This document shows, piece after piece, positions 1 to 11,930 of a stretch of DNA of 64,000 nt. The stretch is taken from NCBI GenBank assembly GCA_037577475.1, contig CM075183.1, positions 17,937,781 to 18,001,780 on the forward strand. The letters run 5' to 3'. The DNA comes from Chaunax sp. Z400 (lineage: Eukaryota; Chordata; Actinopteri; Lophiiformes; Chaunacidae). A program made the translations under genes and the position numbers. The notes under the pieces are model-generated. The model saw only the letters and a program-made list of their open reading frames with translations, had not been told where the DNA came from and did no database searches. Each line of letters opens with the position of its first letter. Position 1 is the stretch's first letter.

Positions 1-1117
1 TTTTATAGTGGTTGAGGCCAAGTCCTGTACCAAGAAGTTTTTTCCTGCAGTAAAAGTGCTTGTTGGGGCCAATAGCACATGAGTCTACAGAAACAGAAAA
101 GGTGAACAATGTGCAAACAGGGACAAAGGAAACAGAAAATGAGGCAAGAATAGATCTAGAAGGACAGTATATGTAGGATATAACTACATTGGCACTTGAA
201 AATAGACTCACAGAAAATCAATATACATAACGAGGGTTAAATGACATAACATTTTCTACTTGCACATGATCAGCTTTAACACCGAGAGAAAAAAGCATGT
301 CTTATTAACACTTTCTCATTCATATTCTGCATCTGGTGATGCTAGATCTGTGAAAGAGAGAATGAAAGCTGAGAAAGTAAACAGATGAGCAGATGGGTGA
401 ATATGAAGTAAAAAGGGAAGCTAATCAAGCAGAAAAAAAGAGGATGTGAGTCTAGGATATTTGCATCCATTTAGCCCTCAGCTCTGAGTCCCAGACAAAA
501 ACAGAAGACAAGACCATCTCTGTCTGACAAGCCTGCCTTAAGCAGCGTCAGTCAGGCAGACTTGTTCATATTATTTATCTTCTTCAAAAATCTGCCCTTT
601 AGGATCGCAGAGCCTTTCAGTGAACCAGTATGCACAACAGTAGCAGCACTCATGGAACTTAATTTAGGATCATTGGTAACATCTGTGTTTCTCCTACTTC
701 ATGTCAAATAAGCTGCTGTGAAAAAGTATTGCATTTAAGTATCTACTTAAATTTGAATGTATTTGCACTTAATGGAACATGATGGTGTTTAGGAGCAGAA
801 GTGATGGAGGTCAAAATAAATACTAAAGATGGCATGATTTGATAGAAAAGTACATATATTAAAAAGATTTTAAATAAATGAGCCAGTGGAGAAGTGGGAG
901 GATGTGAAGAAAGGTGAGGTGGTAAAAAAAATTTAAAAAAGAGACAAAAATTTGAGTTTGTACACCCTCATGAACTTCCCAGAATCTTTAAAAACATCTC
1001 CATTATTCATTCATACCCCCAACTCCCATCTCTATTTATGCAAAAGTACAGTACAGTGTCTGCACATGCAATTGTGCTCTTTGAAATCTAGATGAGGGAT
1101 GTTTGGTATTTTGATTT
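1..1117. other. 3' flank of the unidentified minus-strand gene
   Basis: No exon, RNA gene or recognisable repeat was found here. Short open frames exist on both strands but none has convincing splice sites or familiar residues. If the terminal exon at 1118-1231 is real, part of this stretch is its 3' UTR. Confidence 0.3.
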
Positions 1118-1231
1118 TCAGAGCGAGTGTGAGTTTCTGCATGCGAGGAAATCTGCACGGTTGTCAGCAGAAGAGTCGGTAGGCAGGAATTCCTGTGATT
1201 CAGCTCCCTGGGGAGAGTCTTCCTCATTTCC
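1118..1231 (-). CDS. Candidate terminal exon of the Ser-Gln-rich gene
   Basis: An acceptor (gtgtttacag) is followed by 37 open codons and TGA. The peptide is acidic and Ser/Gln rich (GNEEDSPQGAESQEFLPTDS, then ...ADNRADFLACRNSHSL), like the exon upstream. Phase is the difficulty: the preceding exon at 2925-4087 ends in phase 1, while this frame needs phase 0, so at least one unseen exon must lie between 1232 and 2924. A transcript read could confirm or remove it. Confidence 0.35.
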   Translation of the reverse strand, partial: GNEEDSPQGAESQEFLPTDSSADNRADFLACRNSHSL

Positions 1232-2924
1232 CTGTAAACACAACCCGTTTTGCTGCTGACGAAGTCATGAACCCCCCCCAGCGTGCTCTACTAAAGGAAA
1301 TAGACAGAAGACCGAGGCAGTAGACAGAGAGACTCACACCATCCTTCCAACACTCCAACCCTCTTCCTTCCTTTGTAGTTCCTTAACTTTGTTGCTCTTT
1401 GTCCTGCAGTATGTATAGTGTGCTACTTCATCAGGACTTTATTTAATTTCACGACTCATTGAGAAGCTATCACTGGTCAGCGTGCTGCAGTAGTGCTGAC
1501 GGCGCCCCATTTCACACAAGCCGGATTCATTTCTATGTGCATCTGGGAAACTGAGGGCTAAACCTTTTGAAAAACAGATACTTAAATCTCTGGACTCTTT
1601 GGTGTGTTGGTGGTGTGTTATGGATGCAGAGTCGGGGACAGAAAATAACAGCAAAATATAAAGACAAAATATTTCTGTAGAAAAAGACAAGTAAACAACT
1701 TTGTGGGTTTGAAGAAGACAATTATAAACTTCAGGTTTTTTTGCCTCATGTGCCATATCAATTACCTTTTCTAAAATATAGCAGTTATGTAAAGCAATTT
1801 TTGCAATCTTCCATACTCATTCCTTGAAGACTCACTTGTAAGTTGTCAAGGTGCTGGAGACAAAGAGCTCTGAACCCTGACCTTTTTGTCTTGCATTCCT
1901 GGGAGTCCTCTATAGGGGAGGAGGTAACAGCATTTCTGTGACATCATCACTTTACAGACACATCCTCAATCAATGTACATGTTTGAGTAAGCATGTATGG
2001 TCGCTACGTGAGACATCGGGACAAGGTCAGCCAGCACTAGAAATCCCAGCTAAGATCAAACTGACATTTTGTTACAACACAACTTGTGACGTGTTTGCTT
2101 GTGTTATTAATTGTGCACTTTTTGTAGATGTGTATTCAGTTGGAGTTGACTCAGCATTGTCTCTGCGGATGAGACTCAAGCTCCCTTTCTGTGACTGTAA
2201 TGTGAGCAGGCACACATCCCTTATTAGTGGTGAGTCGACTCAGCACTGCTGTGTCATCGCCGCCACTCCGGTGAAAGAGAAATGTCTTAAAAGTTTGACA
2301 CCGCTGAAATACTTGGCACCCTTTAGAACTGTTTTCCTAAATGGGTACCAGGCACTCAGATTCCCACAAGTTTAATTTCAATTTATCCCTTCCTATTTCA
2401 GTTGTGCATACTTGACTTTAAGAGTGGCTTTATAGACTTTTGTGCTGAAGTATCACATTTTCTGGTTCCATATTTAGAGTCTCAAACACCTCAGATACCA
2501 CCTAAACTATTTAGCATCCACAGCACTCTGACTTTAGCAATACGAGCAGTATTTTTTAATTCTTTGGTTTTTAATTAGGGGCCTATGACTGTTGACTTAT
2601 TAGGCCCCCTATTTAAAGACACAATGGTTAAGTGAATGCTTAGTGTGGTTAGCTGACAACAAGAATTGATGCTACATGACTGTAGGGCATTTTCTCTTGC
2701 GGCTGGTTAAAAAATGTTCTAGCACCCTCTAGTGGGGATAGAGTACATGTTCAGTGTATGCTGGAATAGTTTGTCAGTTCAATCACAGTGGAATCAGAAA
2801 TCAATTTAAAACAGTATATAGGTATCTTCTGGAAAATTAGAGCTAATACTGCAAGTCCAATTCGATGTTTAAGTCACCGAAATCAACAAATGATTCTTCC
2901 AAATGAGGCCCATCATGCACTTAC
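1232..2924. other. Probable intron(s) of the unidentified gene
   Basis: No exon could be fixed here. A weak minus-strand candidate is a 34-nt stretch near 1830-1866 bounded by a cag acceptor and gtgagt donor. A 145-codon plus-strand open frame at 1938-2375 shows no familiar motif. The phase gap between the flanking exons predicts at least one missed exon. Confidence 0.3.
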
Positions 2925-5461
2925 CTGTAGCTGTACGGCCGCCACTATCCACAGGTGGCATCACTGACTCATCTCTGTCTTTGCCGCTCTCTCCTAACGC
3001 AGCGTCTCTTCCAGGTAACTCACTGTCTTCTGTGTTCATGTCAATGAGTGCCTTTGCCCTGCTCTCTGTTTCCACTCCCATCACATCTGTTCTTTCCTCT
3101 GTGGTTCTCTCCAGGTTATCAATTGTGTTGACAGCCAGGACTATTTTGGTCTCAGGCTGCACCAGTGAGGTTTCTGAGTGGTGCTTCATGTCATTGCTTT
3201 CAGCTTGGCTGTGGCTCGCCTTGTTGTCTTCCCTGTCTAAAGACATTGAGATCACTTTAGGACTGTCATCAGGGTATCCCGCTGATATGGCTTTATTCTC
3301 ACTTATTATTCTCTCTTTGATTTCAGACATATTAACTCTGTCCTCAATTTTATTACCTTCTTTTCTCCAAAATGTCTCTCCTTCAGCATCACCCTTGAAG
3401 ATATCGTCCACAATACTTTTTGTAGATACCAAGTTCAAATTCCTCTCTAAAGCAGTGTTCTTCTTGGTTCCCAGGAGCCCATTTCCAACCATTTCATCGG
3501 CTTTACCAATCAGCAGGGTTCCATCTCTATGTCCTTTCTCTTTCCATGTAACTCCATCTTGCATTCCATGCTGGATGTTTGACATTTGTTCTGTACCTGC
3601 CTCAGTCATACATTCTGATTCCACCATCAGCTCAACCCCTTGTTCCCCAACTAGATTTCTCATTGGCCTCGGTGAATCTGCATCACAGCAGGTCTCCTTT
3701 GTGGATCCAGGGACACTGAAAGGTACATGTATCCCTGCAGCTTTGATTGCTTCACACTCTGGTTGCTGATGTAATATTCTTCCATCCTCTCGTCCCATAG
3801 CAGCCTCTTCAGTGGGATCGGATGGAGGAAACTTCCATTTTGCTTGACTGTGTGAACCTGAAGTTTCTTCAAGTTCATTTCTTGGGATTTTCCAGCTCTC
3901 TGAAACTTTTTCTCTCTGTGAGACTGATGTGGTGCCATCTGTTTCATCACTTATTTTAAGGCAGGATGAAGAAGGCTCATCTTCATGGGTGTTATGGTCT
4001 TCCATTGTGGGTAACAATACCTCATCAGTAATCTTGTCGTCTGAAGAGAGTCTATTGATCAAACATGGCCTGATATCGTGAGCAGAGCTATCAAAGTGAG
4101 GAGACAGACTGTGTTAAATTTAATGTGCATGCTGCATGCATTCTCAAATCAACCACAGAATATCAGGAATACATGCTAAGCTTCATACCGCTTTTGTTTT
4201 AACCAATAATCTAAGTACCTTTAAGGAAAGATGTCAAATGCAAAATGTTTTTAACCTCTGAAGATTTCTGAATACATGAAAAAAACAATGTAGCACATAT
4301 AACTACCATAACAACAACCATGAAATGCTATCCTTACTTCCTCCATTGTGAAGAACGAGGTTGAAACATTTCTCCTGGTATCTGAGGGGACATGGTGCAT
4401 CTGTCTCTAAGGAAGGAAGATGCTGCTGTCTCAGTCACCTCATGCTGTGAGAAAGGCAGAGACTGGCTGGACTGGGAAACCAGGGGTTCAGGGTACTTTC
4501 TGTGGGAATCAGTCTGTGACCATTGATAATATGCTTCAGTCTGAGATGCCTGCCTTTGAAATGAGGAATCCCGACAGGGAGGAAAGGAGCAAGAGGGGGC
4601 CTGGGATGACAGGGAGCAGTCTGGTGTCTGTGAGGACTGATAACAGGCTGAGGTCTGTGAGCTCTGCCAATGGCTGGAGGTGGAAAAGGAGGACACCTGG
4701 GACCTGGACCAAGGTCTTAACAAGAGAGGGATCTCTCTTACTTTTTCCACTTGCCTTTAGGATTAGAATACTATTACAGAAGTATATAAACTCATCCCTC
4801 ATTTATACATTTTAACAGTGAAATATTACTAAAATGCATTTTAATTAAACTTAAGTGACTGTTCTCCAATCCGTGTGTAGCCTCTACTTAATGTAGCTTA
4901 CCGGTCTTGGTCTCTGCTCCCTTCCTGACTCATGCTCCAGCTGCTCGGAGGAAAAAGCTCCCTCTGGCTGCCGTTATACCTCTGCACCACTACATACACA
5001 ACCAGGAGAAAACTATTATCTCTCCGGAACAACTATGAAACTAATCATATAAAGTATTAAGTAACTGATTTGCAATGATTTGTTTGATGAGCAAAAACGA
5101 CAAAAACCTAATCTTCATTCTCCTTATTACGCTTTACACAAACAGCATGTGGCCACAAAACTTTCCAATACACAGGATTTCATGCTCTAGAAACCAGGCA
5201 AATTACAAGCACTGATGAGTATCAGCTCAGACAGTTCCTTTGTGGCTTTACATGAGGCCCTAACTTCTTTTTTGTCATAACATACTGCAACAGGCTTCAG
5301 TAAGATTTTCTCTGCTTTAGCCCTGACTGACTTTGTCTGTTGTCGGAGTAGTTGTGGTTGCGTCTGCCTGCATGTCGACTCTGGGCCCGCAGAACAGCCA
5401 GGATCTTCTGGGCTGCCTGGGACAGCGGTCCTGAGTACAACCTGCTGCGAGACTGCTCCAT
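2925..5461 (-). CDS. Unidentified Ser-Gln-cluster protein, four exons, 3' end incomplete
   Basis: I do not recognise this gene. Coding exons, 5' to 3': 5461-5332, 4989-4902, 4754-4338, 4087-2925. Junction phases agree throughout (1, 2, 2) and the donors are near consensus (AAA|gtcagt, CCG|gtaagc, GAA|gtaagg, CAG|gtaagt). The start is the ATG at 5461 (MEQSRSRLYSGPLSQAAQKI); an acceptor near 5530 suggests a 5' UTR intron. About 599 residues are encoded. Residues 1-70 are basic with an Ala/Leu helix-like segment. Exon 3 (139 residues) is packed with SQ dipeptides (SSQT, SSQA, ASQT, WSQT, QSSQ, FSQH). Exon 4 (387 residues) is acidic, Glu/Ser/Lys rich, with no cysteine-rich or membrane pattern. 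SQ clusters are typical targets of ATM/ATR kinases, so a nuclear DNA-damage or meiotic role is an inference only. It lies about 270 bp downstream of the haus3 poly(A) signals on the same strand. Confidence 0.6.
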
Positions 5462-5730
5462 CTCCTCCCTGTCAGACTGCCTACTACACTTTCACTCTGC
5501 CTGAAGATCTCTGACCCTTCAGTAGCCTAAACAAGACAAAGGAGGACATTTAGGTAACTTACAGACAAATCTGGTTTAAACTGGCATTTCATAAACAAAC
5601 CCAGTAATGTGTAGAAACCTATTGACTGTGGTCTTTTGCACAGCAGACTACAAGTATGCTGTTAACCCTCCAGTAATATAATCTGACAATCCTAAAAGAA
5701 AGAAGTTCACCATTACCATTTGACAAATGT

Positions 5731-5741
5731 TTTATTTTATT
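5731..5741 (-). promoter_or_regulatory. haus3: haus3 poly(A) signals
   Basis: Two overlapping AATAAA hexamers on the minus strand, about 335-345 nt past the haus3 stop codon. They are the first good signals downstream and leave a short gap before the next minus-strand gene. Confidence 0.5.
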
Positions 5742-6074
5742 TATCAGATGCCTTAAGACAACAAGAAAACAAGGACATCTTAGAATATACAGTAACAAGG
5801 TGCAACAAGACACTAAATTCCAAAATTCTTTTGATTCGTCTAAGTAAAAATTGTACACAAAATAAACACAATCCAATGAATCTCAATCATTACATAAACA
5901 GCAATGCTTTTATCGAGCACTGTTGCAAAGATGACTCAAACCATATGATGATGCAAACTTTGTACAGTAGAAAGAACACAAGAATTGGTAAAACTTGTGC
6001 AATGAAAGCAAACAGTGCACTGATTAGATCTCTTCAAACTGTAAAGACAGGATGACTATGAGTGCACTCCTTAT

Positions 6075-9000
6075 TCAATATGGCAGGTTTGACTGCTGCC
6101 CTCTCTTTGCAGCCATCTTGCCCTCCAGATCTTCCACTAGTTTCTGCAGCAGTCTTGCATCCAAGTGGAAGTAGATGTATAATTCCCTCTCCCGCCTGAG
6201 GAGGGCATTACGCTCCAGCTGAGAACGCTTGACTTTAACCTCCCCCATTATTTCTTGCATTACATGCTGCAAACTCTGCAGCTGAGCCTCTGCTTCCTTC
6301 AACTTGGACATTAACTCCTGCAGAGACGAAGGAAGGGAGAGGAGAAATGAACAAAGAAAGGAGCAGCAACAGACTAACAGAGTACACAAAACTATGAATA
6401 AATACAACTACTTATACACACAGTCATTTATCAAGAGAATTAATAATTGTACTTGCAAATATTTCTGAATGAAATCACAAAAAATGTTTCAATATAAAGT
6501 TAATTGTACAAACTGAAATATTATGGTGGCAATGTTGTTAATAAATGTTTAAAAGTTTATCCATCAGGATGCTCCACATTTCAAAACTCATGAGATCAGA
6601 TGTGTAATCATGCTGTTCTTCAGTTACTGCAGTGATCTCAAGCAATATCAATATCTTAAGCTGAATTCATTTATCATGCAGTGCTTCTATACCCAACATG
6701 TGTGCCCTGACATTGTGATTTATGTGAAAAAATGTGCACACAAAAAAAACCTTGTGCCACCAGGTTCCTTCACCAATTGTGAGAAGAAATTTTAAAATCC
6801 AACTGACTTACATTAAGGATTGCAATTCACTTTATGCTGTGATTAAAAGAAGAGGAAACAAACCCACCTGTGCATTGGGACAGAGCAGATCCTGGTCAGT
6901 GATGGCCATTGGACATACCTGTGGCCCGAGGACCAGCTGCTGGAACTCTGTGTACAATGCCCTGTGGAGCACCTCACAGTCGCCAGAAAGACGCGCCGCT
7001 GTGTAGTACTGCTCACGGCCAGCAGCAGCTATAGCATCTTGGGTCACCTGGAGATTTCCTGCAAGATTATGAGCAGACTGGTCCAATGCTTCATATGTCC
7101 GAAAAGGCTCTGATCGACAGTGGTCTGAATCATGGTCAAGGATCTGGAGCAGTCTGAGAGAAGAGTTGCATGTAATAATAAATTATACACCAACATGAGG
7201 CAGCCTGCACTAAAAGAATGAGAAAAGGTGTAAAAGGCACAAATCAGCCTATGTAGCACCACAGATTTGCTGGGGTTGCTTAATGATCCTGGTTTAGGAT
7301 CATTTATGCCACCGAACAGCTAGTAGGGTCAAGTGAATGAGAGTATCTACAGAGTACATCCTGATCCTTCTGTAAATGCAGCACTTCTGTTTTTGCCCCT
7401 ATTTTTCATAAGTTGAAGTAAATGATTTAAACACTTTTTATTCACACAAAAAATGTATTTCTCACAGATTCCACGCACAAAAGTTTTAAAATCCATGTTA
7501 GTGAGCACTTTACAAGATAATCCATCCAACTGATAGATGTGATATATCAAGTGATTGCACAGGTGCACCTTGTGCAATAATCACAGGACTGGTCACAATA
7601 AAAAGTCAACCACCGCCACTGCCTCATGATGCAATGATCCATACACAAGGAAGAGGAAAATATCCCAGACATGTGCCCAATAAATTCCTTTTGTCGAGAT
7701 AAAACTGCACATACGCAATAATAATTTTGTTTAATCAGCTCAGCATCCAGATATGTCATACCTGTCAGGTGGATGGATTAATTTAGTAATGTATATGTGC
7801 TCACCAGCAGAGCACACTTTCAGTATAAACCTGTAAATCTGAGTGTATAAGATATACTAGTATAAAAACGTTTGATAAAATTAGAACCACCATGCTGCCA
7901 AAATGCTGAGATTGAGGAAAAATTAATTTAGAAAAAAATGTTTAATCACAGAAAGTGGTCATTGCAGCTTGAGTCTTCTTACCTGCTGAAGGCTACATCT
8001 TTGCAGCTGATGATAGGGTTGGGTCTGGGGTTGATAGTCAGGTCAGGGTGTGCCAAGGATTCAATTCTGAGGGTTGCTGCCTCACCTTCCTTGGCAAGTC
8101 TGCTGTTTACGTCTTCCAGCTGTTTATGACACATCCTCCACCTCCTCAACTCCATCTCCTGAGCCAAGTGCACCAGGTCAAAGGATGCCTTCTGGCGGAG
8201 TAGGTAGTCTCGTACCTTGGAGGAATAATAAACGTTTCATTATACTTTGGCTGTTTGGTGGCTCCCCGTCTTAAGATTGATTATCACACCTATCTAATGA
8301 TTGACACGGGAATGAAAACCCGGATTTTTATCTGTGATTATTTATTTGTTGGACCTAGTCAGTAAGATGGTCACTCTTAAACAAAAGGATGAATGTATGA
8401 CATTCTTATGTTTTGAAGCACCATGAATCTTACTGAGAGCAAAAGATATTAATTCGGCAGACTTTTCTTGTCTGCAAGTTTTTACAGAAATAATCATGGT
8501 CTGGGTGATATCACCAACCAACCTGATTCTGTCTGGAGGTGTAGTAGTCCTGCCTTGCCAGTTGAAGAGCCAGGTCTCCCCTCACTACTGGCACATTTAG
8601 CAGCATGGCTGACTCCCTTAGGGCAGCAGGTACTGGTCCATGGCGCAGAGCCTCCAGCTCAGCTTCAACTATCTGCAGCTCCTTCCTGGACACAACCTCA
8701 CGGACATGCAGTGAGGAGGAGGTGGAAATGCTCTAGTAGAGTGGAGACATGGTTATGAAGGAGAGCTTAAGAGAGGATGCCAGAAGAGTAATATCTGGAC
8801 ACACAATGAGAATGGGGATACTGCTTGAGACAGAGACAACAAACAAATAAATCAACTTAAAAAAAAACACTGTGCATGTCTGATTTACCTTGGTATGAGA
8901 GGCCTTCTCTGACAGCCATTCTAATCCAGCCTTGACACTCTTCTCCTCTGCTTTGGCCTCAATCAGTTGGTGCTGGGCCACAATATGAGCCCACTGAAGT

Positions 9001-9911
9001 CTAGCCATTTCTGTCCTCCTGCGGTCCACCACTTGCTCCTCTCTGTCTCTCCCTTTGTGTTCATTATCTTCCTCTTCTTCCTCTTGACAGGAACTGAGGT
9101 CAAGGACCTGGAAGCGCTCAGAGCAAGAACTCTCAACAATATCAGTGATACCCTGGAAAAAATGCTTCTGGGTGAAGGCAGTTAGTGTTTTAGTGTTGAG
9201 CTCCTCCTGATGAAGGTAGGGATCCAAGGACAACTGAGAGAGAAGGAAAGCTGTGCTTTTGGTCATAGAAGCATTTGATGGGGCCACAGATTCTCCTTTT
9301 CCTATTTGCTTTGCTCCTGGCTGAATTTGGAGATATGACGCAAGATTGTTCATCTCATCTGTTAGATTTTGTAACAGAATGTTGGTGTCAGCATTCTCAG
9401 CTACAATGGAAGCACTGGTTTCCTTTAGCTTACATGCAGCACTCTCCAGCTCTGCAGTAAGTTGTAGGTCAACATCTGCACGGGAGGTGGCCACAGCCTG
9501 CAACCTGTTATACCGTCGTTGTTTCAGCTCTTTCTCTTTACGGAGGGCCTGGAATTCTGCCTCTAAGTCCTCTATGGCTACATCCCCCTCTGCTGCAAAC
9601 AAAGAGGATGAGGAAGAGGGCCCTAAGATATTTGCTCTGCTCCCATCTGAGGATCCAATGGTTTTCAGTACCTCTCCCAAGGCTGCTTCATCCATAAGTG
9701 GCTTGCTGGACTTTCGTAGCTCTTGAAAAGCATGCGCCTCCTCCGTGGTGAGTACATTGCTCTGGTTGAGGGTCCGACAGACAAAGCGCAAGAAGTGAAG
9801 ATTCTCCGGGGCACAGTCAAACAGCCAGTCAAACTCGGAGGCCTTGAGTGATGATGCACCAGGATAACCTAGACGGCCCAGGGCCTCCACAAATTGGCCA
9901 CCGTCTAACAT
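6075..9911 (-). CDS. haus3: HAUS augmin-like complex subunit 3
   Basis: HAUS3 is a coiled-coil subunit of the augmin complex, which recruits gamma-tubulin ring complex to existing microtubules so that branches form in the mitotic spindle. Coding exons: 9911-8889, 8732-8523, 8215-7983, 7153-6919, 6317-6075; junction phases 0, 0, 2, 0; 647 residues against 603 in human. The N-terminus ([13 protein letters not shown], then FDWLFD) matches the HAUS3 N-terminal signature. Further matches to the remembered human protein are FFQGI..VVESS, ERR..MARLQ, LLN.PVV.GD, QDYYT.RQ, RQKASF.L and the last exon around VK.KR and RE.Y.YF. Almost the whole chain is Glu/Gln/Leu-rich coiled coil. The start ATG sits in an exon whose 5' UTR probably splices to a noncoding exon at 11342-11400. 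A second in-frame donor lies 51 nt downstream of the exon-4 donor. It shares a head-to-head promoter with ptgr1. Confidence 0.93.
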
Positions 9912-11341
9912 GGTGGTTCAGCACTCTGTGCACACCTTGTTTTTGTGCTAGTCATTCAAACAAGAGCACAATGTGGATTATGATAGATCGGTGAAAACCA
10001 ACACAAAAATAGTGAGTGTGTATGTGTAGCAATGCATATTCTTGGTCTCTTAAGACTAGGCATGCTCCAAGTTCATTTTCATGATTTGGATGAGGGATAA
10101 ATTAGACATTCTAAATTTTTATCATCTATATAAAGGCTGATCCACATCTGCTACTTTTTTTTTTTTTTTATAGGTAATCACTATAATCTATGAAAATACT
10201 GGAACCATTTCCTAAAATATCCCACTGTGAGAGAGTGACCACAAATCACACAAAATAAATAGAAGCAGTTGACATTAATGATATGTCAGTGTGTTTGCAC
10301 TTGTTCTATGAAGGTATAATTTTCAGATTTTGTAGACACGGCTTCAAAGAGAACAAGGAGGATGTGGATCTATAATTTCAAAGAAAAAAGGATAAAATGT
10401 AGAGAGCAAAGTTGAGTGATTTAATATTGCATTGCTCTAATATGATTTGCTGTGTTACAATTTGTATAATCTTATCAACCTATCATATATTGTGCATTCC
10501 TAATAGAAAAAGCATTTTTCAAGTTGAACCAACATCTCACTAAAACAGTTTCAACAAAGTATGAACATTATAAGTTTCAGGGTAGCATTAGAATGAGCTA
10601 GGTGTACCTACAATGTTATAATTAAACTGACTATAAATCTTTAAGCAGTTAGAGCCAATCCCAAAAATTCTTGGGATGCACCTTACCTGTCTGCTTTAAA
10701 CAAAATATGTGATGTAGGTTATAATTTCTAGCGTTACATGGTGCGTCAGAGTTGTAGAACATGTTTAGCCAGCTTTTAATGTGAGCTTTTATATCACGTA
10801 AGCACTGTTAACAGATGGTGAAATTCCTGCTTAAGAAAAAACGTTGAGTAGTTTCTCTCAGAGACATTAACAATATGCTAATATGCCTCTCCTCATATCA
10901 TTAACAACTAAAGCTAATTTTAATCATCATAACCAGCTACAAACGCCTTTAGCTTTAGCCTAACCCTACCCCTAAACCCCCTAAGATGTTATGCCGCAGT
11001 TGGCTGTAATGAAAAACCTCTTATTGCCATTTCTAACAACATTAAACATTTGTCAGTTTTAAAATAAATGCTGATGGATTAATTATACCAGGGTATATAC
11101 TTTGGCTGGCATGGTGCAAAAATTCACTTCTGTCATCTGGTGAGGGTAAAATAACGCCATTATGCATTGTAATTGAGCTAGCATGCAAACAGATCCGTGA
11201 TAAGTTAAGGTAGCTAAACAGAAACTTAAATAGTATAACAATAGACACTAGCCAGCTAATAGCTCAAAAGTGTGGCCAGCATACTAACTATGGTTGTTTT
11301 TCATTTGTTATCTTACCGACAAAAGTCAGTGTATTACTTAC
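9912..11341. other. haus3: haus3 5' UTR intron
   Basis: AT-rich sequence with a poly(T) tract near 10152-10169 and no recognisable exon or repeat family. An acceptor (gactag) about 40 nt before the haus3 ATG and a donor (gtaagt) at 11341 frame it as one intron. Confidence 0.5.
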
Positions 11342-11400
11342 AATTTAATTCAGAGACAGTTTTCTTAGCATCCCGTCGTAGCAATTAGCCCCTAGCCCGC
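11342..11400 (-). other. haus3: Predicted noncoding first exon of haus3
   Basis: A strong minus-strand donor (AATT|gtaagt) ends this interval, which borders CpG-rich sequence. The 5' limit is approximate because a transcription start cannot be seen. Confidence 0.4.
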
Positions 11401-11519
11401 GCTGAACATCCAAACGGACCGTACGTAGGCACGCAAGGACGACGTGACGTTCACTGTCATACGTGTGGCGCGTCTCCTGACTTCCGACTAATCACATTCA
11501 ACGTTTGAGGGTCGGATTT
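11401..11519. promoter_or_regulatory. Putative bidirectional promoter, haus3 / ptgr1
   Basis: This is a short CpG-dense island in otherwise AT-rich DNA, lying between two divergent predicted first exons. It has a CRE-like half site TGACGT at 11445-11450 and no clear TATA box, as expected of a housekeeping promoter. An NRF2-type element, expected for ptgr1, was not recognised. Confidence 0.5.
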
Positions 11520-11607
11520 CCGCGTTCTCTCCTCCCATTCTTCCAACAAACCATCGCCGCCTACTCGCCGGGGAGCACACTGCCATTTCTTTGTGGAGAA
11601 CTGCGTG
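11520..11607 (+). other. ptgr1: Predicted noncoding first exon of ptgr1
   Basis: CpG-rich sequence ending in the donor GCGTG|gtaagt at 11608. The coding exon starts about 1.1 kb downstream. The left boundary is approximate. Confidence 0.45.
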
Positions 11608-11930
11608 GTAAGTTATACGACTTAAATTAACTGGACTCTGTTTTCTAATATCCTCAAATGAACTTGATGACCTGCTATTGTAGGACAGGGGACGATTGAA
11701 AACACATTGGCAGTCCTCAACAATGTTGTTAACTTCTCATTTATGATCTTAAAATGTTATGCGTTCTCGAACCAATATGTATGTACCTTACTTGTCGTTA
11801 TCCTTTTATTTATTTACTCTACTGTCCTCTTTCAGCTGTCACTATGAGCAAATTCCAACTCATTGATGTTGTTTAGTCGCTCAATCTTAAATTTGTTGTT
11901 GTCGTCCTGTTAAAAAAAGAAAAGAAAAAA

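Noticed and set aside
1938..2375. 145-codon plus-strand open frame
   Set aside because: No recognisable motif or bounding splice sites, and it lies in a probable intron of a minus-strand gene.
2903..3769. 288-codon open frame on the plus strand
   Set aside because: It is antisense to the phase-consistent exon 2925-4087; the Ser/Leu-rich product looks like the complement of an acidic, Ser-rich coding exon.
8967..9726. Plus-strand open frames over haus3 exon 1
   Set aside because: Antisense shadows of a confidently assigned HAUS3 coding exon.
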